Source: Bordetella parapertussis (GTDB taxonomy: Bacteria; Pseudomonadota; Gammaproteobacteria; Burkholderiales; Burkholderiaceae_B). Taken from it: a stretch of DNA of 34,694 nucleotides. The notes under the pieces were generated by a model, which did not search any database, was not told where the DNA came from, and saw only the letters and a program-made list of their open reading frames with translations. The position numbers and the translations under genes were made by a program. Positions 1-8,065 of this stretch are shown here, in pieces; the first letter of the stretch is position 1; the number at the start of each line of letters is the position of its first letter. The stretch is from contig CAMCZQ010000013.1 in NCBI GenBank assembly GCA_945887835.1, positions 1-34,694 of the forward strand. Reading direction: 5' to 3'.

Positions 1-697
1 GGGTGATTAACGTTGTACCGCGACGTTGCAAGAATAACTCTGGTGAAAACGATAAAACCGTTTGCTCATCGTCTTCGATAAACGCGGCATGCGCGCTTGG
101 ATGTTGATTGGCGAGCTGACGATACAACGCTTGTGCAGATCCTTGCGTAGATACGTTCAGGGCAAAAGTGCTATTGATTTGATAGACCTCGCCCTGCGCG
201 ATCCATTCTTTGATTTTTTGAATTCTGTCAAAGTAATCGGTTTGCGACAGGCTTGCTGTCACTGAGGTAATGCAGGCCTTGGCTACGGCCGAGGCAGAGC
301 CGCTGCTCACCCAAGGTTTTTCAACGGTGACTGAATCGAAGACCAAGGCGGTTAAACGGCTACGCGGCTTGAGGTGAGTTTGCGCAGCGCCAGTTGGTGT
401 TGGCAGTTCAGCCTGTGCAGCGCGTGCGGTTGGTTGCAGTGCTGGCTCAAACCACTCGCCGAGCTCGTAGTCGAGCATGAGAGCGATCCAGTGGCCGGCG
501 CCTTGTGCGGTTTGTATCGCCGCAAAGGCTGCAGGCAGCTCAGCCGCACTACGCGCAGTAATGCGTTGGCGCAAACCAGACAAAACCTTCGCTTCGCCCG
601 CTAGCCGATCTTCAAAACAACACTGAGTCACGCCTGTCGCTCCGCGATGAAAAATATTGCGTGATGGTTCACTGCCCGCCACCGCACTCTTTACCAT
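1..697 (-). CDS. pabB: Aminodeoxychorismate synthase component I (PabB), partial; C-terminus beyond window start
   Basis: This is the N-terminal 232 codons of a chorismate-binding enzyme, read on the minus strand and open to the left edge. PabB converts chorismate with ammonia to 4-amino-4-deoxychorismate in cytoplasmic folate synthesis. The visible protein has a PabB-like N-terminal block (GHWIALMLDYELGEWFEPAL) and then the start of the chorismate-binding domain, FDRIQKIKEWIAQGEVYQIN followed by STFALNV. That matches the conserved GDVYQVNLT-type motif of PabB/TrpE. The ATG at 697 follows an in-frame TAG and has no convincing ribosome binding site. A better start (ATG at 740, after the purine-rich AGAGAGAAG) opens a second frame that reads like the usual PabB N-terminus and stops at 669, so the 5' end may carry a frameshift. 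The gene lies 112 nt downstream of uvrA on the same strand. Whether a PabC domain is fused at the C-terminus cannot be seen. Confidence 0.85.
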   Translation of the reverse strand, partial: MVKSAVAGSEPSRNIFHRGATGVTQCCFEDRLAGEAKVLSGLRQRITARSAAELPAAFAAIQTAQGAGHWIALMLDYELGEWFEPALQPTARAAQAELPTPTGAAQTHLKPRSRLTALVFDSVTVEKPWVSSGSASAVAKACITSVTASLSQTDYFDRIQKIKEWIAQGEVYQINSTFALNVSTQGSAQALYRQLANQHPSAHAAFIEDDEQTVLSFSPELFLQRRGTTLIT

Positions 698-809
698 CAC
701 TGATGACGTTGTCTATAAGGCAAAACGCGGTCTTGTTCATCACGCTTCTCTCTGCCGTAAACGTGCGGTTCTGGTGTTAGACGTCGCAGGCAGTTGTGGC
801 CGATTGATG

Positions 810-3800
810 TCAAGCACGATGCATAAACTCATGCAGCACTTCGCCCGTGTGCGATTTTGCACGTACCTTCATCACCTGCTCAGGCGTCCCTTCGATCACA
901 AGCTTGCCGCCACCCGTGCCGCCTTCTGGGCCCAAGTCCAGCAACCAGTCAGCCTCAGCAATGATGTCAAGATTATGCTCGATCACTACCACGGTGTTAC
1001 CGGCCTCAACGAGTCGATGTAAGACACGAATTAATTTCTCGACGTCAGCCATGGATAGGCCAACGGTTGGTTCATCCAGCACGTAAAGTGTGTGGGGCAG
1101 GCGCGAGGCACGGCCGGTTGTAATCACGCCTTCTGTCATCCTGGCCTTGGCAAGCTCGGTCACTAATTTGATCCGTTGCGCCTCGCCACCGGACAGCGTC
1201 GGGGAGGGTTGCCCGAGCGTGATGTAGCCCAAGCCTACGTCTTGCATCAATTGCAGCGGGTGCCGAATTTTCGGATGCGCAGCAAAGTAGCCAATCGCGT
1301 CATCGACCTCGAGCGATAGCACTGCGCCAGCATGCTTCTCGCGCATATGTACGCCTAAGGTGTCGGTATTGAAACGCGCACCACTGCACGCATCGCACGG
1401 CACCTTAATGTCTGGCAAAAAGCTCATCTCGAGGGTGCGCATGCCTTGTCCTTCGCACAGCGGGCAGCGGCCATCGCCGGTGTTGAACGAAAAGCGTCCT
1501 GCACCCCAGCCGCGAATTCGCGCCTCTTGGGTGTCGGCAAATTGCTTGCGCACGTCATCCCAAAAGCCGATATAGGTTGCGGGGCATGAGCGTGGCGTTT
1601 TACCAATCGGCGTTTGATCGACTTCAAGTACGCGATCGATAGCGTTCCAACCCTCAATGCTGTCACAGCCGTGCCATTGTGGGTCTGCGCGCAGCGAAAC
1701 TGCAGCGCCCAGATTATCGAGTAATACTTCACGGGCTAACGTTGATTTGCCTGAACCCGATACACCTGTGACCACGCTCAGGCGTCCGATTGGGAAATGT
1801 GCCGTGAGGTGACGCAAGTTATGCAGTTTTGCACCCTTGACGGTAATCATCGGCGTATCTTTTGCGACCAGCCTGCGCGGCTGCAGAGGGTGTGCCAAGG
1901 GGTGTTTTAAGTAATGCCCAGTTGTAGACTCTGGCGCATCCATCAGGTCTTGCAAACTACCTTGCGCGACCACACGCCCGCCGCGAATGCCCGCGCCGGG
2001 GCCAATATCAATGATGTGTTCGGCGCGGCGAATGGTGTCATCGTCGTGCTCAACCACTACCAAAGTATTGCCATTTTTTTCAAGCCGCGACAAGGCGCCC
2101 AGCAAGATTCGATTGTCGCGTGGATGTAAGCCAATTGTGGGTTCGTCAAGCACGTAGCAAACGCCTTGCATGTTTGAACCCAGTTGCGCGGCTAAGCGGA
2201 TGCGCTGTGCTTCGCCACCAGACAACGTGGGTGCGGCGCGATCGAGCGCGAGGTAGCCTAGCCCCACTTCTTGCATAAATTGCAGACGTCCACGAATCTC
2301 AGACAAGATGTCACGCGCAATCTCGGCATCGCGTCCGCGTAAGACCAACGCTGTAAAAAAGGTGTGAGCGTCTGAGACAGCCAAACCGGCAAGCTCGGCA
2401 ATCGACTTATCGCGCCAGAGTACTGCGCGCGAAATCGGGTTTAAGCGCGCACCCTGACAACTGGTGCATGTCGTTGCCTCGCCTTCGAACCAGGCGTTCC
2501 AGGCGGTTTCTTCGCCTGTTTGTGCTTCGTCAAACCCTTGTAACTTTAAGCCTGTGCCAAAACAGCCGTGGCACCAGCCGTGCTTTGAGTTGTACGAAAA
2601 CATGCGTGGATCAGGTTCTGGAAAGCTCGTGCCACAGCTTGGACATGCGCGCTTAACTGAGAAATGCGTTTGATCAAGTTTGGCCGACATATTCGCGTGC
2701 AGTCTGTCCAGCGATGAGACTACACTCATGACGCCTTGGCCATGTTCAAGTGCGCTGCGAACACACTCACGCAATTGTGCCTCGTTGTCGGTGCCGACAA
2801 CGAGGTCAGCTACGGGTAACTCAATGGTGTGCTCTTTGAAGCGATCTAGACGCGGCCACTTTGCGGTACCAATAAATTCGTCATCGACCCGCAGATGGGT
2901 GTAACCCTTGCCGGCAGCCCATTTTGCCAGATCGGTATAGAAGCCTTTACGGGCTGTGACTAACGGGGCTAGCAAACCGATGCGCTGTCCCTTGTGGTCG
3001 CGCATGATCCGAGCGACGATCTGATCGGCACTTTGTGGTTCGACGCTGACCTGACATTGCGGGCACATTTGCGTGCCCAGTTTCATGTACAACAGACGCA
3101 AGAAATGGTGAATTTCAGTCATCGTGGCAACGGTCGATTTTCGACCGCCACGGCTGGTGCGTTGTTCGATTGCTACTGTCGGTGGGATACCAAAAATAGC
3201 GTCGACGTCTGGCTTGCCTGCAGGTTGCACAATCGCACGCGCATAGGCATTTAACGATTCAAGGTAACGGCGTTGCCCTTCGTTAAACAAGATATCGAAC
3301 GCCAGTGTTGACTTGCCCGAACCCGACACGCCCGTAATGACAGTGAACTTATCGTGCGGGATACTGACGCTGATATTTTTAAGATTGTGCTCGCGTGCGT
3401 GCAAGATATCAATGGTGGCGGCCTGACGTTTTTCTTTTAAGAAGGTTTGCAGCGAACGGCCTGAGGAGTTGCCCGTTGCGCCAGCGGGCTCGCGCAACGC
3501 ACGGGCTGCTTGTCGAGGATCGTCGGTTGCGAGAACGTCGAGCATCGACGCACCAATCGCGTCAGGCGTCATGGCGACCGCATAATCGCGTAGCGCTGCG
3601 CCGGTGTGCGAAGTAGGGTGTGCCATGACTTGTTCAGGGCTGCCTGAAACAATGAGCTCACCACCAGTATCGCCACCTTCTGGTCCTAAATCAATCACCC
3701 AGTCTGCTGCGCGAATCACATCAAGATTATGTTCAATGATTAATAGTGTGTGGCCGGCACCCAGTAATTTTCTAAAGGCACGCATCAAGCGCGCCACATC

Positions 3801-6473
3801 GTCAAAGTGCAAACCAGTCGTCGGCTCATCGAATAAAAATAAACTGCCTTTTTTGGCAAGTTTGGCTGTCGAAATACCGCTCCGCGCGGCTTCGGCTAAG
3901 TGGCCCGCGAGCTTTAAACGTTGCGCTTCGCCTCCTGAGAGCGTGGGCACAGGCTGGCCGAGCTTGACGTATTCAAGGCCCACATCTTCAAGTGGCGCTA
4001 GGCCTAACTGCACATCGCGCAGACCCTTAAAAAATTCAAGTGCTTCAGAGACCGTCATGTCGAGCACGGCATCGATCGACGCGCGTCGGCCCAGATGCTC
4101 GATTTCAACTTCACGTACTTCGGGTCTAAAGCGCTTGCCATCGCAATCTGGGCAACGAATATAAACGTCAGATAAAAACTGCATCTCGACGTGTTCAAAG
4201 CCCGTGCCACCACAGGTCGGGCAGCGCCCGTCGCCACTGTTAAAACTAAAGGTGCCCGCGGTGTAACCCCGCTCGCGAGCGACCGGCGCTTGAGAAAACA
4301 GTTTGCGAATCGGATCAAACGCGCCTACGTAGCTGGCTGGATTCGAGCGAGCCGTTTTGCCAATCTGGGCCTGATTGACCATGACGACCTCGGCCAACTG
4401 CTCGGCACCAAGAAGCCGGTCAAAGGCGCCGGGCGATTCGGTGGGTTTGCCCATGATCTTGAGCAAACCTGGATAGAGCACATCTTGGATCAAGGTCGAC
4501 TTACCCGATCCCGAGACGCCTGTGACGCAGACCAAACGACCGAGCGGGATTTCGATTGAAACATTTTTGAGATTATTGGCAGTCACGCCTTCAAGTAGCA
4601 GGCGAGGGGTGTTGGGCGCAACGGGTAAAGGCCGGGGGGCCTCGACCTTCATGCGACCGCCCATGTATTTGCCGGTTAAGGTTGTGGCGTCACGCAGTTC
4701 AAGTGGGGTGCCATCAAAGACGATTTGGCCACCACGCTCACCGGGCCCCGGACCCACGTCAATGACACGGTCGGCAGCGATCATGACTTGTGGGTCGTGT
4801 TCGACCACCACCAAGGTATTACCCGCATCACGTAAGCGATGCATCACTTCAACGACTCGATGAATGTCGCGTGGGTGCAGGCCAATTGAGGGCTCATCCA
4901 GCACAAACAAAGTGTTGACTAAAGACGTGCCTAGCGCAGTGGTCAAGTTGATGCGCTGCACCTCGCCGCCCGAGAGCGTACGGCTTTGTCGATCAAGCGT
5001 CAGGTACCCTAGGCCAACGTCACACAAAAACTTTAGTCGTGCACGCACTTCGGTTAACACCAGATCCATCGCGGCATCCAGGCCACCGTCAAACTTGAGC
5101 GTATTCGCAAAGGCGCGTAATTGAACGATCGGGGTCAACATCAAATCTTGAATCGATTTGTGTTCGATTTTCCAGAGCAGCGCGTCGGGCTTCAGGCGCG
5201 CGCCATGGCAGGTGGGGCAGGGGGTATAGCTGCGATACTTTGAGAGCAACACCCGCACGTGCATTTTGTACGACTTGGTCTCAAGCCAGTTAAAGAATTT
5301 TTGTACGCCGTACCATTGGGTTTTCCAGGCACCGCTGCCACCTTTCCAGAGTGGGTCGCCATCCAGCACCCAGTCTTTATGCTCTTGGGGCAAATGGCGC
5401 CACGGGGTGTTGATTGAAACGTTGGCACGTTTGGCGTACTTCAACATCTCTTCGTGGCACTCTTTGTAGCTTGGTGTTTGCCAAGGCTTCACAGCACCTT
5501 GCTCGAGCGTTTTGTTCTCGTCCGGGATGACTAAGCCAAAATCGATCCCGATGACACGACCAAAACCGCGGCAGGCCTCACAGGCGCCAAGCGGCGAGTT
5601 AAACGAAAACGTGCTGGGTAAGGGGTCGCTATAACTGATGTTGCAGTCAGCGCAGTGCAACTTGTCGCTGAATTTCCAGACCTCTGTGTCAGCGCCCTCT
5701 TGATCAATCGCATGCACGGCGATCAAACCATTGCCCATTTTCAAGGCAATATCAAAGGCCTCCATTACGCGTGACGCCTCAGCCCCTTCAAAGCGAAACC
5801 GGTCTTGCACCACGCGAAGCGTGCGTAATTGAGGCGATAGCATCGCTGATTTTTTTGAAGTCTTTTTGGCGGGCTTGGCTGAGACGGCAGCAGCGACTGC
5901 GTTTGGCTGCGTCGGGCTCTCGTCCGCATGCACACGGGTGTAGCCTTGATGGTCCAAAAAGCCCCGCACCTCATCTTCGGTAAAGTTGGCTGGGACTTGC
6001 ACGGGAAACGTCACGACCAAGCGTGGATTGCCGACCTGGGCAGCGCGTTGAGCCATGGCAGAAAAAATCGAGGCCGTGCTGTCGCGACAAACCGCTTGCC
6101 CACAGCCGCGACAAAATAAGTGCGCACCGCGCGCAAAAAGCAGCTTCAAATGATCATTGAGCTCGGTCATGGTGCCCACGGTGCTGCGTGAGCTGCGCAC
6201 TGGGTTGGTCTGATCAATCGCGATCGCGGGCAAGATGCCTTCAATGCGATCGACCACCGGCTTATCCATGCGGTCTAAAAACTGTCGCGCGTAGGGCGAA
6301 AAGGTTTCGACGTAGCGCCGCTGCCCCTCGGCGTACAACGTATCAAACGCGAGTGAACTCTTGCCCGAGCCGCTCACGCCCGTAATCACGGTCAAGTCGC
6401 CAGTGTTCAGGGTCAAGTCAAGATTCTTGAGATTGTTCTGGCGCGCGCCAGTAATGCGGATCGTTGGGTTCAT
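810..6473 (-). CDS. uvrA: Tandem (double-length) UvrA-family excinuclease ATPase
   Basis: This 1887-aa protein is about twice the usual UvrA length (around 940 aa) and consists of two complete UvrA-like halves. UvrA is the ATP-driven damage-recognition subunit of nucleotide excision repair. Four Walker A motifs of the type GVSGSGK(S/T) lie near residues 32, 653, 1051 and 1573, and four ABC signatures are present (LSGGEVQRI, LSGGEAQRL and two LSGGEAQRI). Both halves keep the zinc-finger CxxC pairs, for example CPTCGGTGFEHVEMQFLSDV and CPLCEGQGMRTLEMSFLPDI, and the UvrB-interaction/insertion region (STVGTMTELNDHLKLLFAR in half 1, STVATMTEIHHFLRLLYMK in half 2). The first half ends and the second begins near residue 1020. 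No stop or frameshift separates them, so this is a genuine fusion. It may act beside a normal single-length uvrA elsewhere. I see no LexA-like box in the 125-nt divergent region upstream. Confidence 0.96.
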   Translation of the reverse strand: MNPTIRITGARQNNLKNLDLTLNTGDLTVITGVSGSGKSSLAFDTLYAEGQRRYVETFSPYARQFLDRMDKPVVDRIEGILPAIAIDQTNPVRSSRSTVGTMTELNDHLKLLFARGAHLFCRGCGQAVCRDSTASIFSAMAQRAAQVGNPRLVVTFPVQVPANFTEDEVRGFLDHQGYTRVHADESPTQPNAVAAAVSAKPAKKTSKKSAMLSPQLRTLRVVQDRFRFEGAEASRVMEAFDIALKMGNGLIAVHAIDQEGADTEVWKFSDKLHCADCNISYSDPLPSTFSFNSPLGACEACRGFGRVIGIDFGLVIPDENKTLEQGAVKPWQTPSYKECHEEMLKYAKRANVSINTPWRHLPQEHKDWVLDGDPLWKGGSGAWKTQWYGVQKFFNWLETKSYKMHVRVLLSKYRSYTPCPTCHGARLKPDALLWKIEHKSIQDLMLTPIVQLRAFANTLKFDGGLDAAMDLVLTEVRARLKFLCDVGLGYLTLDRQSRTLSGGEVQRINLTTALGTSLVNTLFVLDEPSIGLHPRDIHRVVEVMHRLRDAGNTLVVVEHDPQVMIAADRVIDVGPGPGERGGQIVFDGTPLELRDATTLTGKYMGGRMKVEAPRPLPVAPNTPRLLLEGVTANNLKNVSIEIPLGRLVCVTGVSGSGKSTLIQDVLYPGLLKIMGKPTESPGAFDRLLGAEQLAEVVMVNQAQIGKTARSNPASYVGAFDPIRKLFSQAPVARERGYTAGTFSFNSGDGRCPTCGGTGFEHVEMQFLSDVYIRCPDCDGKRFRPEVREVEIEHLGRRASIDAVLDMTVSEALEFFKGLRDVQLGLAPLEDVGLEYVKLGQPVPTLSGGEAQRLKLAGHLAEAARSGISTAKLAKKGSLFLFDEPTTGLHFDDVARLMRAFRKLLGAGHTLLIIEHNLDVIRAADWVIDLGPEGGDTGGELIVSGSPEQVMAHPTSHTGAALRDYAVAMTPDAIGASMLDVLATDDPRQAARALREPAGATGNSSGRSLQTFLKEKRQAATIDILHAREHNLKNISVSIPHDKFTVITGVSGSGKSTLAFDILFNEGQRRYLESLNAYARAIVQPAGKPDVDAIFGIPPTVAIEQRTSRGGRKSTVATMTEIHHFLRLLYMKLGTQMCPQCQVSVEPQSADQIVARIMRDHKGQRIGLLAPLVTARKGFYTDLAKWAAGKGYTHLRVDDEFIGTAKWPRLDRFKEHTIELPVADLVVGTDNEAQLRECVRSALEHGQGVMSVVSSLDRLHANMSAKLDQTHFSVKRACPSCGTSFPEPDPRMFSYNSKHGWCHGCFGTGLKLQGFDEAQTGEETAWNAWFEGEATTCTSCQGARLNPISRAVLWRDKSIAELAGLAVSDAHTFFTALVLRGRDAEIARDILSEIRGRLQFMQEVGLGYLALDRAAPTLSGGEAQRIRLAAQLGSNMQGVCYVLDEPTIGLHPRDNRILLGALSRLEKNGNTLVVVEHDDDTIRRAEHIIDIGPGAGIRGGRVVAQGSLQDLMDAPESTTGHYLKHPLAHPLQPRRLVAKDTPMITVKGAKLHNLRHLTAHFPIGRLSVVTGVSGSGKSTLAREVLLDNLGAAVSLRADPQWHGCDSIEGWNAIDRVLEVDQTPIGKTPRSCPATYIGFWDDVRKQFADTQEARIRGWGAGRFSFNTGDGRCPLCEGQGMRTLEMSFLPDIKVPCDACSGARFNTDTLGVHMREKHAGAVLSLEVDDAIGYFAAHPKIRHPLQLMQDVGLGYITLGQPSPTLSGGEAQRIKLVTELAKARMTEGVITTGRASRLPHTLYVLDEPTVGLSMADVEKLIRVLHRLVEAGNTVVVIEHNLDIIAEADWLLDLGPEGGTGGGKLVIEGTPEQVMKVRAKSHTGEVLHEFMHRA

Positions 6474-6598
6474 GGTGCGATTTTAAGGCGGGTGCCAGAG
6501 TTCTTGCTTTCCAAACTAGCAATACCCCTAAAGCGGGTCCAAACCCTGTTGTTAGCGGTTTTAGAGTACTATTACAGGTTCCCTACCGGAGAATTGCT

Positions 6599-6730
6599 AT
6601 GGCTTCTGAAACAAAACGTACGCGCCGCAACACGCTCGAACGCCGTTGCTTAGGCAAGGCCTTCAAGCGCCTGTTCGTCAACGCCCCTAAAGGCGTGTTC
6701 AAAATGCTTGAAAAAGTCAAAAAAGCCTAA
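6599..6730 (+). CDS. Small, highly basic 43-aa protein, function unknown
   Basis: The ATG at 6599 is preceded by a good ribosome binding site (GGAGAA, 6588-6593) and the frame ends at TAA 6728-6730. It encodes 43 residues, from MASETKRTRRNTLERRCLGK to KMLEKVKKA, with 8 Lys, 6 Arg, 3 Glu and no Asp. The estimated net charge is therefore about +11. There is no signal peptide or membrane segment. The dense basic N-terminal half and amphipathic second half (AFKRLFVNAPKGVFKMLEKV) suggest nucleic-acid or ribosome binding, but I do not recognise a named family. It is a stand-alone unit between the divergent uvrA and the downstream catabolic operon, and a strong intrinsic terminator follows 31 nt after the stop. 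The signals make it very likely real, and a longer in-frame extension upstream (from 6464) is unlikely because it would lack a ribosome binding site. Confidence 0.75.
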   Translation: MASETKRTRRNTLERRCLGKAFKRLFVNAPKGVFKMLEKVKKA

Positions 6731-6761
6731 GTTTTATAGGGTCTTTTTTGGTGAGCTAAAG

Positions 6762-6794
6762 GCTCAGTCATGAAAATGACTGAGCTTTTATTTT
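6762..6794 (+). terminator. Rho-independent terminator of the 43-aa protein gene
   Basis: A perfect 10-bp stem GCTCAGTCAT / ATGACTGAGC (6762-6771 and 6776-6785) closes a GAAA tetraloop and is followed directly by TTTTATTTT. This is a classical intrinsic terminator on the plus strand, placed just after the small basic gene. Confidence 0.93.
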
Positions 6795-7009
6795 GGTGTG
6801 GCCAAACAGTTGGGCCTCATGTTGTCCACTTAAGCCGTTTCGCCATAGCCTGGCGCTTTTGAATGCCATTTTCCCCAGCGTACTGAATCGATCGCGCATC
6901 GGTTGGGTTTGTTGGGTGACAAGGGTTATCCCTAGGTGCCTCGTGGGCATTTTGCACCCACGCCGCGAGTGATAATCGATCAATCAATAAAACAAACGGA
7001 GATATCAGC
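6795..7009 (+). promoter_or_regulatory. 215-nt intergenic leader of the catabolic operon
   Basis: No gene is visible here. The stretch should carry the promoter and 5' leader of the operon starting at 7010. I find no convincing -35/-10 pair. TGATAAT (around 6970) could be a -10 element without a matching -35. A GTGGG (6943-6947) / CCCAC (6957-6961) inverted repeat lies upstream of it. The ribosome binding site of the next gene is GGAGA, just before 7010. Confidence 0.35.
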
Positions 7010-8065
7010 ATGAGCAGCTCAACAAGATGGGTAAAGCGTCCAGAAGGCTCAACCTGGGGCGACTTCGGACCCGATGATCAGCGCGGCCGCATTAACTTGC
7101 TGACCCCTGAAAAAATCAAACAGGGCGTGGCCGAGGTCGAGCACGGTCTTGCCTTTTGTTTGAGCCTGCCGCTTGATCTGCCTGGCGGCAATTTACTGAA
7201 CCCGCGCCGTTTTCCGCCCGTCATCCGTCCGACCCTACGCGACGGGCGCCCAAACATGAACTATCGTTTGTTTAGCGACAATGATCAGCACACAGATGTC
7301 ATCAGCGATGATCTGGTCGTGATGCATCTGCAGTACTCAACCCAATGGGACAGTCTGGCGCACGTTGGTTCGCTGTTTGATGCGAATGGCGACGGCATCC
7401 CTGAAGCCGTCTACTACAACGGCTATCGCGCCGGGAAAGATATTCAAGGTCCGACCGATGGAAAAGATGCGGGCGTGCCCCTACCCGGTGATCAGCGCAG
7501 CACCTCGAACGCGATTGCTCTGGGCATACAAAATATGGCCGAGTCTTGCGTACAAGGCCGCGGCGTGATGATTGATTTTCATGCGCACTTTGGCAACAAG
7601 CGTGAAAACATTAGTTACGACACCTTGATGCGCATCATGGAGCAAGACCAAGTGGTCGTTGAGAAAGGCGATATGGTTTGCCTGCATACGGGCTTTGCGC
7701 AGATGTTGATGGACATGAACGGCAAGCCCGATCTCAAGCTTTTAAATAATAGTTGCGCAGCCTTAGATGGTCGCGATAAAAAGCTGTTGAACTGGATCAC
7801 CGACAGTCAGTTGGTGGTGTTGATGGCCGATAACTATGCGGTTGAAGCGCATCCGGCAACGAGTCACATTGGCTGTTGCGCCACCTTGCCGATTCACGAG
7901 CATTGCTTGTTTAAGCTGGGCGTGCACTTGGGCGAAATGTTTTATTTGACACAGCTGGCGCAATGGTTGCGCAAGAATGGTCGCAACCGTTTCTTGCTGA
8001 CCGCACCTCCGTTACGCTTACCTGGTGCGGTGGGCTCGCCTTCGACTGCGGTGGCGACTGTTTAA
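7010..8065 (+). CDS. Cyclase-family (kynurenine formamidase-like) metal-dependent hydrolase
   Basis: This 351-aa cytoplasmic protein belongs to the cyclase family (PF04199), whose members hydrolyse amides, lactones or cyclic acids with a metal held by His/Asp residues. It is of the longer, roughly 350-aa type. The classical HxGTHxDxxxH metal motif appears in the variant form QWDSLAHVGSLFD (about residues 110-122), followed by YYNGYRAG. A second His cluster, IDFHAHFG, and a late AVEAHPATSHIGCCATLPIHEH complete a plausible metal site. The start ATG has a GGAGA ribosome binding site. The gene opens the operon and its stop overlaps the next start (TAATG at 8063-8067), so translation is coupled to the AtuA gene. 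The family is clear. The substrate is unknown, but its position suggests opening or hydrolysis of a cyclic intermediate in the same pathway. Confidence 0.82.
   Translation: MSSSTRWVKRPEGSTWGDFGPDDQRGRINLLTPEKIKQGVAEVEHGLAFCLSLPLDLPGGNLLNPRRFPPVIRPTLRDGRPNMNYRLFSDNDQHTDVISDDLVVMHLQYSTQWDSLAHVGSLFDANGDGIPEAVYYNGYRAGKDIQGPTDGKDAGVPLPGDQRSTSNAIALGIQNMAESCVQGRGVMIDFHAHFGNKRENISYDTLMRIMEQDQVVVEKGDMVCLHTGFAQMLMDMNGKPDLKLLNNSCAALDGRDKKLLNWITDSQLVVLMADNYAVEAHPATSHIGCCATLPIHEHCLFKLGVHLGEMFYLTQLAQWLRKNGRNRFLLTAPPLRLPGAVGSPSTAVATV

Noticed and set aside
62-604. Several plus-strand and minus-strand short frames in the first 600 bases
   Set aside because: The minus-strand frame that carries the PabB motifs (1-697) explains the region, and the others are shadows in other frames.
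3604-4164. 186-aa plus-strand open frame within uvrA
   Set aside because: It is antisense to the conserved uvrA coding sequence, has no ribosome binding site and no recognisable domain. It is a product of GC-biased codon positions.
6474-6598. LexA (SOS) box upstream of uvrA
   Set aside because: No CTGT-N8-ACAG-like palindrome is present in the 125-nt divergent region, so SOS control cannot be claimed.
6464-6598. Longer 88-aa version of the small basic protein starting at 6464
   Set aside because: It would begin inside the uvrA 5' end, with no ribosome binding site. The internal ATG at 6599 has GGAGAA at the right distance.
7963-8064. Upstream extension of the AtuA core gene to 7963
   Set aside because: The extra residues are read from the cyclase gene in another frame, and the ATG at 8065 overlaps the cyclase stop and gives the family's usual N-terminus.
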